Assembly: GCF_018860755.1 (NCBI RefSeq)
Contig: NZ_JAHKPW010000085.1
Location: 77,120-127,957 of the forward strand
Origin: Colwellia sp. D2M02
GTDB taxonomy: Bacteria; Pseudomonadota; Gammaproteobacteria; Enterobacterales; Alteromonadaceae
Direction of reading: 5' to 3'
DNA: 50,838 nucleotides
The notes beneath the pieces were generated by a model. It had not been told where the DNA came from and did no database searches. It was given only the letters and a program-made list of their open reading frames with translations. The stretch's first letter is position 1; every line of letters starts with the position of its first letter. The translations under genes and the position numbers were made by a program. Positions 8,956 to 18,541 of this stretch are shown here, one piece after another.

Positions 8956-9717
8956 ATGAAGTTAACCCGCCACTTATCTCAGGGAAGGTTAGTCTATTTA
9001 AGTCAAAACGATGATGCAATCTCTGTTTATGAAAATGCACATTATCGCTGGCTAAACTTTGGTGGAACTGTGCAAAGTATTATGCACAAACGTAAGCCTT
9101 GGTTACTGACATTGCCACACCAAATAGCCATTCTTTTACCATTATTGATATTTCGGCCAACTAATATCACTGAACTTGGCTTAGGCGGAGGTAATATTGC
9201 GCGTTTTATTACTCACCTTTCCACTGAGATTTCATTTCAAAGTATTGAAGAAAGCCAAGTCGTGATTGACAGCTTCCTACAATATTTCAATCCAGAGTCA
9301 TGCCAAAATACTATTATTCACAGTGACGGCCTACAATGGCTCACACAGCACAACAATAATCATTGGATAATATCTGACATCTACCGCCAAGATGAGTTTA
9401 GCTTTACTGAAGTGATTAAACAGCTCGAGCAACTAGTCGAGCACTTACAAACAACAAGCTGCTTAACTATTAACCTGCCAGATATTAGCGATGATGAAAT
9501 GAATTTGTTTTTAACCGTTTTGGGGCAACTACAAAGCAGTCATCAGATCATCTATTTCCATATTCCTAACTACCGCAATATTATTATCCACCTTTATCCT
9601 GAACACTGGCGTACAGAGCCGCTGTTAAAACGAAATAGCTATTTAAATAAAGTAACGTTTAATCGTTGGAAAGGTTTCTGGAAACATGGAAAAACCATTA
9701 TCTCAAGTAGCTTATGA
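8956..9717 (+). CDS. Spermidine-synthase-fold protein (SAM-binding-like)
   Basis: A 253-residue protein with the class I methyltransferase/spermidine synthase fold. Motif I is ELGLGGGNIARFI near residue 74, followed by an acidic strand end around SIEESQVVIDSF and HSDGLQWL, as in polyamine synthases. It lacks the complete spermidine synthase catalytic region that I would expect, so polyamine synthesis is not assured and I leave it unnamed. AGAGG lies just before the ATG. It is a single gene, convergent with the S10 operon and sharing its terminator. Confidence 0.72.
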   Translation: MKLTRHLSQGRLVYLSQNDDAISVYENAHYRWLNFGGTVQSIMHKRKPWLLTLPHQIAILLPLLIFRPTNITELGLGGGNIARFITHLSTEISFQSIEESQVVIDSFLQYFNPESCQNTIIHSDGLQWLTQHNNNHWIISDIYRQDEFSFTEVIKQLEQLVEHLQTTSCLTINLPDISDDEMNLFLTVLGQLQSSHQIIYFHIPNYRNIIIHLYPEHWRTEPLLKRNSYLNKVTFNRWKGFWKHGKTIISSSL

Positions 9718-9735
9718 CCCTATAGCGGACATAAA

Positions 9736-9769
9736 AAAAGACCTTAGCAAATAAATGCTAAGGTCTTTT
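9736..9769. terminator. Terminator ending the S10 operon
   Basis: The stem AAAAGACCTTAGCA / TGCTAAGGTCTTTT with a six-base loop has T-runs both ways. It ends the ribosomal-protein transcript about 30 bases after rpsQ and also the convergent spermidine-synthase-like gene. Confidence 0.9.
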
Positions 9770-9799
9770 GGTTAACTATATAAAGCTAATTTATAAAAA

Positions 9800-10051
9800 T
9801 TAAGCTTTAGTGATTACGTCAACTAATTTCCAGTTTTTAGACTTAGAAATTGGTGCAACTTCACTAATAGTTACTAAGTCACCTTCATTACATACGTTAG
9901 TTTCATCATGCGCTTTCAACTTAGTTGAACGCGTCATAAATTTACCGTAGATTGGGTGCTTAACACGACGCTCAATCAAAACAACGATAGACTTATCCAT
10001 TTTGTTACTGATAACAACGCCTTGTAGTGTGCGGATTTTGGCTTCGCTCAT
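9800..10051 (-). CDS. rpsQ: 30S ribosomal protein S17
   Basis: An 83-residue S17, an early-assembly OB-fold protein that binds 16S rRNA. It starts [21 protein letters not shown], and [15 protein letters not shown] is the S17 signature region. Length is standard. Its start shares one base with the rpmC stop. It is the last gene of the S10 operon here; a terminator follows rather than rplN of the spc operon. Confidence 0.97.
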   Translation of the reverse strand: MSEAKIRTLQGVVISNKMDKSIVVLIERRVKHPIYGKFMTRSTKLKAHDETNVCNEGDLVTISEVAPISKSKNWKLVDVITKA

Positions 10052-10242
10052 TACTTACCTGCCTTTTCAGTGATGATAGTCTTAACACGTGCGATATTGC
10101 GACGTACTGTTCTTAGCAAATGAGTTTGTGCTAATTGACCAGTGCTTGCTTGCATGCGGTAGTTAAACTGCTCGCGAAGAAGCTCTAGTAATTCTGCATT
10201 TAGCTCTTCAATGCTTTTTGCTTTAAGTTCACTAGCTTTCAT
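10051..10242 (-). CDS. rpmC: 50S ribosomal protein L29
   Basis: A 63-residue L29, a helical hairpin near the peptide exit tunnel. [19 protein letters not shown] at the N-terminus and [20 protein letters not shown] at the C-terminus are typical. It overlaps its neighbours on both sides by one base, suggesting translational coupling within the operon. Confidence 0.97.
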   Translation of the reverse strand: MKASELKAKSIEELNAELLELLREQFNYRMQASTGQLAQTHLLRTVRRNIARVKTIITEKAGK

Positions 10243-10655
10243 TACATTGCCGTCCTAGTTACGAAGGTAGTTTTGAATGGAAGTTTAGCAGCAGCTAAAG
10301 CAAATGCTTCACGCGCTAACTCTTCAGAAACACCTTCCATTTCATAAAGAACACGACCTGGAAGAATTTGGCAAACCCAATATTCTACAGAACCCTTACC
10401 TTTACCCATACGAACCTCAAGAGGTTTTTTAGTAATTGGCTTATCAGGGAAAACGCGTATCCAGATTTTACCTTGACGTTTAACATGACGAGTCATGGCA
10501 CGACGAGCGGCTTCAATTTGACGCGCAGTCATACGACCACGTTCTACAGATTTCAAACCGAAAGTACCGAAGCTAACTGAACTACCAACATGTGCAAGAC
10601 CACGGTTGCGCAGTTTAAATTGCTTACGGAATTTAGTACGTTTTGGTTGTAACAT
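10242..10655 (-). CDS. rplP: 50S ribosomal protein L16
   Basis: A 137-residue L16, which helps shape the A site and binds 5S/23S rRNA. It begins [19 protein letters not shown] and carries the conserved [21 protein letters not shown] and [13 protein letters not shown] segments. Length and position between rpsC and rpmC match the E. coli order. Confidence 0.97.
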   Translation of the reverse strand: MLQPKRTKFRKQFKLRNRGLAHVGSSVSFGTFGLKSVERGRMTARQIEAARRAMTRHVKRQGKIWIRVFPDKPITKKPLEVRMGKGKGSVEYWVCQILPGRVLYEMEGVSEELAREAFALAAAKLPFKTTFVTRTAM

Positions 10656-10666
10656 TACTGATTCCT

Positions 10667-11362
10667 CTACTTAGGCTTGCGGTTAGTTTTTCTTTTTGGC
10701 TTAGCCGCTGGTTCTTCTGCCTTAAGAGGCATTTTACCAATTACTTCACCTTTGAAAATCCAAACTTTAACACCAATAACACCGTAAGTTGTGTCACCAC
10801 GCGCAGTTGCGTAGTCAATATCAGCACGTAAAGTATGTAAAGGTACACGACCTTCACGATACCATTCAGCACGTGCGATATCAGCGCCGCCTAAACGACC
10901 ACTAACTTGTACTTTGATGCCTTTAGCGCCAAGACGCATTGCGTTTTGTACTGCACGCTTCATAGCGCGACGGAACATAACACGACGTTCAAGTTGGCTA
11001 GCAATACTGTCAGCAACAAGCTGCGCATCCATTTCTGGCTTACGTACTTCAGCGATGTTGATTTGAGCAGGAACACCAGCAATTTTAGATACTGCTAAAC
11101 GTAATTTCTCTACATCTTCGCCTTTCTTACCGATAACAACACCTGGACGAGCCGTGTGAATTGTTACGCGGATAGATTTAGCTGGACGTTCGATAACTAC
11201 TTTTGATAGTGATGCACGCTTAAGCTTTTCTTTCAAGAATTCGCGAACCTTATGGTCGCCATCTAGGTTGTCAGCAAAATCTTTGCTGTTTGCAAACCAA
11301 GTAGACGCGAAAGGTTTCGTGATACCTAAGCGTATACCGGTAGGATGTACTTTTTGACCCAT
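10667..11362 (-). CDS. rpsC: 30S ribosomal protein S3
   Basis: A 231-residue S3 of the small-subunit mRNA entry site. It begins [20 protein letters not shown]. The KH RNA-binding motif is at [17 protein letters not shown], followed by the C-terminal S3 domain ([20 protein letters not shown]). The lysine-rich tail after [10 protein letters not shown] is normal in this group. Confidence 0.97.
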   Translation of the reverse strand: MGQKVHPTGIRLGITKPFASTWFANSKDFADNLDGDHKVREFLKEKLKRASLSKVVIERPAKSIRVTIHTARPGVVIGKKGEDVEKLRLAVSKIAGVPAQINIAEVRKPEMDAQLVADSIASQLERRVMFRRAMKRAVQNAMRLGAKGIKVQVSGRLGGADIARAEWYREGRVPLHTLRADIDYATARGDTTYGVIGVKVWIFKGEVIGKMPLKAEEPAAKPKRKTNRKPK

Positions 11363-11374
11363 ACTAATATACTC

Positions 11375-11707
11375 CTAAGAATCAGACACAATCACAGTGA
11401 TGTGACTAGTGCGCTTAATGATACGATCGGCACGGCCTTTCGCACGTGGCATAATACGCTTCATTGTTGGACCATCGTCAATCATAATTGTTTTAACGAA
11501 TAATTCATCAATGTCTGCACCATCGTTGTGCTCTGCGTTAGCGATAGCTGAGTTAAGTACTTTTTTAACTAAAACAGCAGCTGATTTGTTGCTGTAAGTT
11601 AAAATTTCAAGTGCTTTCTCAACATGTACGCCACGGATTTGATCCGCTACTAAACGCGCTTTTTGAGCAGAACCGCGGGCAAATTTATGTATAGCTTTAG
11701 CTTCCAT
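11375..11707 (-). CDS. rplV: 50S ribosomal protein L22
   Basis: A 110-residue L22 whose beta-hairpin lines the exit tunnel. [17 protein letters not shown] at the N-terminus and [20 protein letters not shown] in the hairpin and C-terminal strand are diagnostic. Standard length; 11-base gap to rpsC and 11 bases from rpsS. Confidence 0.97.
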   Translation of the reverse strand: MEAKAIHKFARGSAQKARLVADQIRGVHVEKALEILTYSNKSAAVLVKKVLNSAIANAEHNDGADIDELFVKTIMIDDGPTMKRIMPRAKGRADRIIKRTSHITVIVSDS

Positions 11708-11718
11708 TATAATCTCCC

Positions 11719-11994
11719 CTATCTCTTAGCTTTCTTATCAACGACATGGCCGCGATAAGTACGAGTTGGTGCAAATTCTCCTAATTTGTGACCGATCATT
11801 TCTTCGGTAACAAATACAGGAACGTGTTGACGGCCATTATGGACAGCGATGGTCAATCCGATCATAGTTGGAATGATCATTGAACGACGGGACCAAGTTT
11901 TAATTGGCTTTTTATTCCCGCTTTCCACCGCTTTCTCTACCTTCGTCAACAAGTGTAGGTCAATAAATGGACCTTTCTTGAGGGAACGTGGCAT
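11719..11994 (-). CDS. rpsS: 30S ribosomal protein S19
   Basis: A 91-residue S19 of the 30S head. It begins [16 protein letters not shown] and includes [20 protein letters not shown] and the S19 signature [16 protein letters not shown]. About 97 bases separate it from rplB, the largest gap inside this operon; I see no promoter or terminator there that I can defend. Confidence 0.97.
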   Translation of the reverse strand: MPRSLKKGPFIDLHLLTKVEKAVESGNKKPIKTWSRRSMIIPTMIGLTIAVHNGRQHVPVFVTEEMIGHKLGEFAPTRTYRGHVVDKKAKR

Positions 11995-12091
11995 GGTGAA
12001 TCCTTATATTATTCAATTCTTCATGCTGAACTTAGCTTTTAACATAAGTTAACTAAGCTCAAACAATCAGAATATTAATTTAATGCACTAA

Positions 12092-12916
12092 TTACTTAGT
12101 ACGACGACGTACGATAAATTTATCTGTACGTTTGTTCTTACGAGTCTTGTAACCCTTAGTTGGTACACCCCAAGGTGATACCGGGTGACGACCGCCAGAT
12201 GTTTTACCTTCACCACCACCGTGTGGGTGATCAACAGGGTTCATGGCAACACCACGAACTGTTGGGCGAACACCGCGCCAGCGTGAAGCACCAGCTTTAC
12301 CCAGAGAGCGAAGCATGTGTTCAGCGTTGCCGATTTCACCTAAAGTAGCACGACAATCTGCTTCGATTTTACGCATTTCGCCAGAGCGAAGACGTAAAGT
12401 AACGTAAGCACCATCTTTCGCAACTAATTGTGCGTAAGTACCAGCAGCACGAGCGATTTGAGCGCCCTTACCTGGTTTAAGTTCGATTGCGTGAATAACA
12501 CTACCTAAAGGAGCATTACGTAACGGCATTGCGTTACCAGCTTTAATAGGAGCGTTAGGACCTGAGATGATTGTATCACCAGCAGTTAAGCCTTTAGGGG
12601 CTAAGATATAACGACGTTCACCATCTGCGTATAAAACTAACGCAATGTTAGCACTACGGTTAGGATCATATTCTAAACGCTCAACTTTAGCAGGAATGCC
12701 ATCTTTAAGACGTTTAAAATCGACGATACGGTAATGTTGCTTATGACCACCACCAATGTGACGAACCGTAATGCGACCATTATTGTTACGACCACCTGAC
12801 TTAGACTTAGTGTCTAATAATGGTGCGTAAGGCTTACCTGTATGAAGCTCTTTGTTTACCACTTTAACTAGGTGACGACGACCCGGAGAAGTAGGTTTAC
12901 ATTTTACTATAGCCAT
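12092..12916 (-). CDS. rplB: 50S ribosomal protein L2
   Basis: A 274-residue L2, needed for subunit association and the peptidyl transferase centre. It contains [21 protein letters not shown] and the invariant C-terminal [20 protein letters not shown], which holds the histidine important for activity. Length is normal, one residue longer than E. coli. Confidence 0.97.
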   Translation of the reverse strand: MAIVKCKPTSPGRRHLVKVVNKELHTGKPYAPLLDTKSKSGGRNNNGRITVRHIGGGHKQHYRIVDFKRLKDGIPAKVERLEYDPNRSANIALVLYADGERRYILAPKGLTAGDTIISGPNAPIKAGNAMPLRNAPLGSVIHAIELKPGKGAQIARAAGTYAQLVAKDGAYVTLRLRSGEMRKIEADCRATLGEIGNAEHMLRSLGKAGASRWRGVRPTVRGVAMNPVDHPHGGGEGKTSGGRHPVSPWGVPTKGYKTRKNKRTDKFIVRRRTK

Positions 12917-12928
12917 TTTTAGCTGCTC

Positions 12929-13231
12929 CTATGATTCCGCGCCAACGAAGTCGATGTCACTACCTTCTGCAAGAGTCACGTAGGCCTTTTTCCAGTCGTT
13001 ACGACGACCAAAACGAGCACCAGTACGTTTTACTTTACCCTTAACATTAAGTGTGCGAACACCGTCAACAGAAACTTCAAAAAGTTTCTCAACTGCCGCT
13101 TTGATTTCAGCTTTAGTCGCATCTGTAGCTACTTTGAAAACAACAGTGTTGTTTGCTTCAGCGGCAGTAGTTGCTTTTTCAGAAATATTTGGTGCTAAAA
13201 GCACTTTTAACAAACGTTCTTCGTTTATCAT
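12929..13231 (-). CDS. rplW: 50S ribosomal protein L23
   Basis: A 100-residue L23, the exit-site docking point for trigger factor and [22 protein letters not shown] and the [16 protein letters not shown]-terminal strand identify it. Its start overlaps the rplD stop in ATGA, a coupling arrangement. Confidence 0.97.
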   Translation of the reverse strand: MINEERLLKVLLAPNISEKATTAAEANNTVVFKVATDATKAEIKAAVEKLFEVSVDGVRTLNVKGKVKRTGARFGRRNDWKKAYVTLAEGSDIDFVGAES

Positions 13232-13833
13232 GCTAAAATCCCCTCAATTTCTTTAACTGCATCAGCAGTGATTAAAACTTTCTCGAAACCTACTAAGCTT
13301 ACAGGGTCGATTGCTGCAACGTCACGAACGTCAACTTTGTATAAGTTGCGAGCAGATAAGAATAAGTTCTCATCAACTTCTTTCGTTACGATTAACACGT
13401 CTTTAAGCTCTAAACCTTTCAACTTAGCAACTAAGTCTTTAGTTTTAGGAGTCTCTACCGAAAAATCGTTAACTACTACTAAACGTTCTTGACGAACTAA
13501 TTCAGATAGGATGCTAGCAATAGCACCACGATACATTTTACGGTTAACTTTTAAGCTGTGATCCTGAGGTTTAGCAGCGAATGTTACGCCACCTGTACGC
13601 CAGATTGGACCACGAGTTGTACCAGCACGTGCACGGCCAGTACCTTTTTGACGCCATGGTTTTGCACCACCGCCGCTAACTTCTGAACGAGTTTTTTGAG
13701 CACGAGTACCTTGACGAGCGCCAGCTGCATAAGCAACTACTACTTGGTGTACTAAAGCTTCATTAAACTCACGTCCAAAAGTTGCTTCAGAAACTTCAAG
13801 AGCGCCTGATGCGTCTTTTAATGATAATTCCAT
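13228..13833 (-). CDS. rplD: 50S ribosomal protein L4 (also S10-operon autoregulator)
   Basis: A 201-residue L4, a 23S rRNA-binding protein that in gammaproteobacteria also represses its own operon through the S10 leader. The N-terminus [20 protein letters not shown], the extended loop [20 protein letters not shown] and [19 protein letters not shown] are characteristic. I use the ATG at 13833, preceded by AGGAG; a GTG one codon upstream also reads in frame. Retention of L4 and a leader hairpin suggests the feedback loop is kept. Confidence 0.97.
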   Translation of the reverse strand: MELSLKDASGALEVSEATFGREFNEALVHQVVVAYAAGARQGTRAQKTRSEVSGGGAKPWRQKGTGRARAGTTRGPIWRTGGVTFAAKPQDHSLKVNRKMYRGAIASILSELVRQERLVVVNDFSVETPKTKDLVAKLKGLELKDVLIVTKEVDENLFLSARNLYKVDVRDVAAIDPVSLVGFEKVLITADAVKEIEGILA

Positions 13834-13848
13834 CACAAATCTCCTGGA

Positions 13849-14487
13849 CTAGGCTTTAACAGCTGGTTTGATGATTACGTTGCCATTGATAGCACCCGGA
13901 ACTGCGCCTTTAACAAGCAGCAAGTTACGTTCAGCATCAACGCGAACCAATTCAAGGTTTTGTGTAGTAACGCGCACAGCACCCATGTGACCAGACATTT
14001 TTTTGCCTTTAAAAACGCGACCTGGTGTTTGACACTGACCTAACGAACCGTTTGAACGGTGAGAGATCGAGTTACCATGTGTTGCATCTTGCATGCTAAA
14101 GTTCCAGCGTTTAATACCGCCTTGGAAACCTTTACCTTTAGATGTACCAGTTACGTCTACTAATTTAGTGTCATTGAATACTTCAACAGTTAATTCACTG
14201 CCGGCTTCAATGTCGCTACCTTCATTTTCGTTTAAACGGAATTCCCACAAGCCACGGCCTGCTTCGATACCTGCTTTCGCGAAATGTCCAGCTGCTGGTT
14301 TGTTAACACGGTTTGCTTTACGCTTGCCCGTAGTAACTTGTAGCGCTGAATAACCATCGTTGTCTACAGTTTTAACCTGAGCAACACGGTTTGCTTCAAC
14401 TTCAAGAACGGTTACTGGAGTAGAAACGCCATCTTCAGTGAAGATACGAGTCATGCCCACTTTACGTCCAACTAGACCTATAGTCAT
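13849..14487 (-). CDS. rplC: 50S ribosomal protein L3
   Basis: A 212-residue L3, an early-assembly protein reaching the peptidyl transferase centre. [17 protein letters not shown] opens it and [20 protein letters not shown] is the signature loop that is methylated on glutamine in E. coli by PrmB. An AGGAG site precedes the ATG. Confidence 0.97.
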   Translation of the reverse strand: MTIGLVGRKVGMTRIFTEDGVSTPVTVLEVEANRVAQVKTVDNDGYSALQVTTGKRKANRVNKPAAGHFAKAGIEAGRGLWEFRLNENEGSDIEAGSELTVEVFNDTKLVDVTGTSKGKGFQGGIKRWNFSMQDATHGNSISHRSNGSLGQCQTPGRVFKGKKMSGHMGAVRVTTQNLELVRVDAERNLLLVKGAVPGAINGNVIIKPAVKA

Positions 14488-14501
14488 TGTTAAAACTCCT
14501 C

Positions 14502-15008
<507 letters not shown>

Positions 15009-15013
15009 CGCGT

Positions 15014-15041
15014 ATTATACAAGAGTACGTTATATGTGCAA
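15014..15041 (-). promoter_or_regulatory. Sigma-70 promoter of the S10 operon
   Basis: On the minus strand TTGCAC, a 16-base spacer and a perfect TATAAT are followed by ACGCGC, the GC-rich discriminator typical of ribosomal promoters under growth-rate and stringent control. Confidence 0.85.
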
Positions 15042-15088
15042 GTTATTTATTCTTACTTTGGACATTTACTTTGTTGGAGTGGAAAAGT

Positions 15089-15126
15089 AAAGATAGGCTT
15101 AAGGAAATTCACTTAGGCCTATCTTT
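15089..15126 (-). terminator. Terminator after cstA
   Basis: Stem AAAGATAGGCTTAAG / CTTAGGCCTATCTTT (one G-T pair) with an eight-base loop, followed on the minus strand by TTTACTTTT. It lies just after the cstA stop and upstream of the S10 promoter. Confidence 0.8.
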
Positions 15127-15149
15127 ATTATTAATAACTTTAAGCTAGT

Positions 15150-16619
15150 TTAAGCTTGAACCGCTTTAGTACGTTTACTATTGAATACAACTAATAGTAC
15201 AAATAAGCACACTGCCACGCCTATACCTATATGTTGGCTGTATTGTGCAGATAGGTTAAAACCAATAGCGTTGGTCATAATGTATGACACTGTTACACTT
15301 GTACCGATAATGGCAGGAATACTTACGATCCAGTGAAAAGTACCACGGTCAAATAAGTACTTAGTTGCTAACCAAAGTACGCTAGTTGAAAGTAGCATAT
15401 TAGAGAAAGCAAAGTATCGCCAAATTAGTGAGAAGTCTATTTTAGTCATAAAGTAGGCGACTATTAAAATAGGAACCGCTAAAAAAACTCGGTTACGCAT
15501 ACTTTGCGGAATATTAAAAGCATCGACAATCGTTAAGCGTAGCGATCTAAAAGCAGTATCACCCGAAGTAATAGGGAATATAGCCACAGCAATAATCGCC
15601 ATAATACCGCCTAATGCACCTAAATAACTCGTTGCTATATGATTAACCACTAAACCAGGTCCCCCTTGAGATAGCATAGCTTGCAGTTCGGGATAACCAC
15701 CAGGAAACGCAGCAATACCCGCTAATGCCCACACACAGCCAACAATACCTTCAGACATCATTGCGCCGTAATATACAGGACGAACATATTTTTCGTTAGT
15801 TAAACAACGCGCCATAATAGGTGCTTGCGTTGAGTGGAAACCACTAATAGCGCCACAAGTTATCGTAATAAATAGCAATGGCCAAATAGGTGCGCCATCA
15901 GGGTTCGGCTCTAAAAAGTCATGGTTGAAATGGTCATGACTAAAGTAACCAAGAAAATCCCCCATTACGGGTAAATGAGGCGCATTAAATAATAATGAAA
16001 TAGCAATAAGCGTGGTCATAACAATCATCAACAAGCCAAATAATGGGTAGAGCTTGGTAATAATTTTGTCTATTGGTAATAATGTCGCAAGAAAGTAGTA
16101 ACCTAAAATAACGAAAACCCAAAAGGTATTACCTTCAAGGAAAGTACCATCAAAATAGCTTAAGCTCCCTAACAAGCCCGCAGGACTCATAATAAAAACA
16201 ACACCAACAAAAAATAACAGCATTGCGGTAAAAATAAGCATTAGTCCTTTATAGACAACATTAAAATAATGTCCTGCTATTTCAGGGAGGCTTTTACCGT
16301 CTTCTTTTATACTCATGACACCTGAAAAGTAATCATGAACAGCGCCACCAAGAATATTACCTAGCACTATCCAAACCAGTGCAATAGGACCATATATTGC
16401 CCCTAAAATAGGCCCGAATATTGGGCCAACACCGGCAATATTTAAAAATTGAATTAAAAAGGCTTTAACAGGGTGTATTGCAACGTAGTCAACCCCCTCA
16501 TCAAAACGCACTTGTGGAGTTTTTACGGATGGGTCGATACCCGCCTGCTTCTCAACAAAAGGACTGTAAAATTTATAACCTAATATCAATAATGTTATGC
16601 ATATAAAAAAAATAATCAT
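15150..16619 (-). CDS. CstA-family carbon starvation transporter (short form)
   Basis: A polytopic inner-membrane protein of about 489 residues with many hydrophobic segments. The CstA N-terminal hallmark is present: VRFDEGVDYVAIHPVKAFL, then NIAGVGPIFGPILGAIYGP and ILGGAVHDYFSGVMS. CstA proteins take up pyruvate or peptides. E. coli CstA is about 700 residues; this belongs to the shorter group of about 480-500. I prefer the ATG at 16619 (MIIFFICITLLILGY), the usual start of short forms; an upstream start adds six polar residues. It is downstream of an aldehyde dehydrogenase on the same strand, 152 bases away. Confidence 0.87.
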   Translation of the reverse strand: MIIFFICITLLILGYKFYSPFVEKQAGIDPSVKTPQVRFDEGVDYVAIHPVKAFLIQFLNIAGVGPIFGPILGAIYGPIALVWIVLGNILGGAVHDYFSGVMSIKEDGKSLPEIAGHYFNVVYKGLMLIFTAMLLFFVGVVFIMSPAGLLGSLSYFDGTFLEGNTFWVFVILGYYFLATLLPIDKIITKLYPLFGLLMIVMTTLIAISLLFNAPHLPVMGDFLGYFSHDHFNHDFLEPNPDGAPIWPLLFITITCGAISGFHSTQAPIMARCLTNEKYVRPVYYGAMMSEGIVGCVWALAGIAAFPGGYPELQAMLSQGGPGLVVNHIATSYLGALGGIMAIIAVAIFPITSGDTAFRSLRLTIVDAFNIPQSMRNRVFLAVPILIVAYFMTKIDFSLIWRYFAFSNMLLSTSVLWLATKYLFDRGTFHWIVSIPAIIGTSVTVSYIMTNAIGFNLSAQYSQHIGIGVAVCLFVLLVVFNSKRTKAVQA

Positions 16620-16771
16620 GGTAACTAACCGCCTCATTAACGTTATTATTCGCCTCCATTGGACGAATAACTTTTCTTATCACTATTATCAATTTATTAA
16701 GTACGAGTTACAACGTCAGCTTACAAGATAAATAAAGTAAAATTGTTAACGTATGACACTTGAATAACACA

Positions 16772-18244
16772 TTAACCTAACCCACCAAAACTTAAGCTTT
16801 TAACAGTCATATACTCTGCTAGCCCATATTTAGAGCCTTCTCTACCATATCCAGATTCTTTTACCCCTCCAAAAGGTGCGGCTGCATTAGAAATAGCGCC
16901 TTCATTAATACCTACCATACCAAAGTGTAATTGCTCTGCAACACGCCAAATACGATTAATGTTTTGACTATAAAAGTAAGCAGCTAAACCATAAGGAGTG
17001 TCATTCGCCATCGCAATTACTTCAGTCTCATTGTTAAAGGTAATTAGCGAAGCGACTGGACCAAAAATTTCTTCTTGCGCTATATCCATGTGATTGTGAA
17101 CATCACTTAAAATTAGCGGATTAAAAAAGCTCCCTCCTCCTGACTTTTCACTGCTTTGTTGGTAAACAATTTTTGCACCTAAAGTAATACTTTTATCGAC
17201 TAACTCTTTTACCTTGATAACTGCTTTTTCGTTGATTAGTGGGCCAATGGCACTTTTTTCTTCAAGCCCATTACCTACTGCTAATGCGTTAACTGCTGTG
17301 GTAAATTTTTCAGTAAACTCATCAGCGATAGTTGCCTGTAAAAATATTCGATTCGCGCAAACACAGGTTTGCCCTGCGTTTCTAAATTTAGCGGCCATCG
17401 CTCCTTTCACTGCGGCATCAATATCTGCATCATCAAAAACAATAAAAGGCGCATTACCGCCTAGCTCGAGTGATACTTTTTTCACCGAACTAGCGCACTG
17501 CGCTGCCAGCAATTTACCGACACGCGTAGAGCCAGTGAAACTAAGTTTAGCAATATCTTTATGTTCAGATAATAATTCGCCCATTTGCTGAGCGCTAGTC
17601 CCCACAACAACATTAAAAACGCCAGCGGGGATACCTGCTCGCTGACTTAGTACAGCTAACGCAAGGGCAGACAATGGAGTCAACTCACTTGGGCGTCCTA
17701 TAAAGGTACAACCTGCAGCAAGTGCGGCAGCCGCTTTGCGCGCCAGCATAGCATGAGGGAAATTCCACGGCGTTATAGCACTAACTACGCCAATGGGCTC
17801 TTTGATAACCGCAATACGCTTATCTGAACTTGAAGCAGGAATAATATCACCATATGCACGCTTACCTTCTTCTGCAAACCATTGAATATAAGAAGCACCG
17901 TAGGCAATTTCTCCTCTTGCCTCCGCTAAAGGCTTGCCCTGCTCAACCGTTAATATATAAGCAAGATCTTCTTGGTGTTGCTCAATTAAAGTAAACCATT
18001 GCTGTAATAACTGCGCTCTTTCATTAGCCGATTTTTTTGACCACGCTTTAAATGCATTTTTAGCCCCATCTATCGCCAATAAAACCGCTGCCACACTATC
18101 ATCATTTACTTGTGCAATAACTGTATTGGTTGCTGGGTTCATTACCTGAAAAGAGTCATCATTTTTATGCCATTGGCCATTTATATAACTCTGCGTTTTC
18201 AGAAGGGCTTTGTCCTGTAATAAACTTAATAAATTGGTTGTCAT
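16772..18244 (-). CDS. GabD-like NAD(P)-dependent succinate-semialdehyde dehydrogenase
   Basis: A 490-residue aldehyde dehydrogenase very like E. coli GabD throughout (YINGQWHKNDD, YGASYIQWFAEEGKRAYGD, ITPWNFPHAM). The catalytic cysteine is in RNAGQTCVCANR, and the glutamate in VSLELGGNAPF. Its likely substrate is succinate semialdehyde, though related semialdehydes are possible. One oddity: the cofactor motif that is usually K-P-[AS]-x-x-T-P reads GRPSELTP, with Arg in place of the conserved Lys. I take the start at 18244 (MTTNLLSLL), matching family length. No gabT is adjacent. Confidence 0.87.
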   Translation of the reverse strand: MTTNLLSLLQDKALLKTQSYINGQWHKNDDSFQVMNPATNTVIAQVNDDSVAAVLLAIDGAKNAFKAWSKKSANERAQLLQQWFTLIEQHQEDLAYILTVEQGKPLAEARGEIAYGASYIQWFAEEGKRAYGDIIPASSSDKRIAVIKEPIGVVSAITPWNFPHAMLARKAAAALAAGCTFIGRPSELTPLSALALAVLSQRAGIPAGVFNVVVGTSAQQMGELLSEHKDIAKLSFTGSTRVGKLLAAQCASSVKKVSLELGGNAPFIVFDDADIDAAVKGAMAAKFRNAGQTCVCANRIFLQATIADEFTEKFTTAVNALAVGNGLEEKSAIGPLINEKAVIKVKELVDKSITLGAKIVYQQSSEKSGGGSFFNPLILSDVHNHMDIAQEEIFGPVASLITFNNETEVIAMANDTPYGLAAYFYSQNINRIWRVAEQLHFGMVGINEGAISNAAAPFGGVKESGYGREGSKYGLAEYMTVKSLSFGGLG

Positions 18245-18453
18245 TGTTTTGCTCTTATTGAGTGTCGGTATGTTAATAAATGAGGCCTTATTTGAAACCA
18301 TGTCTTGTTAGCTACAACTAACAAACACCTCTTTATCAATACTTTTTGCCGTATGTTTATATATAGGCTTTACCCATATATAAGCAGAACTATAACTAGA
18401 GCACAATAATTGCCGATCGCTAATAATTTATTTAGCAATTTTCCATCGTTTTC

Positions 18454-18482
18454 TTTAGATCTGTTTAGAGTAATGGTATACT
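18454..18482 (+). promoter_or_regulatory. Candidate promoter of the EF-G gene
   Basis: TTTAGA and TATACT separated by 17 bases, followed by CGCGCG, lie 60 bases before the ATG. The GC-rich discriminator is like that of stringently controlled translation genes. Confidence 0.6.
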
Positions 18483-18541
18483 CGCGCGCAAATTTTCAAC
18501 AATTCCACTTTTTTTAAGTAGAAATTAAATAGAGTAAAGTA

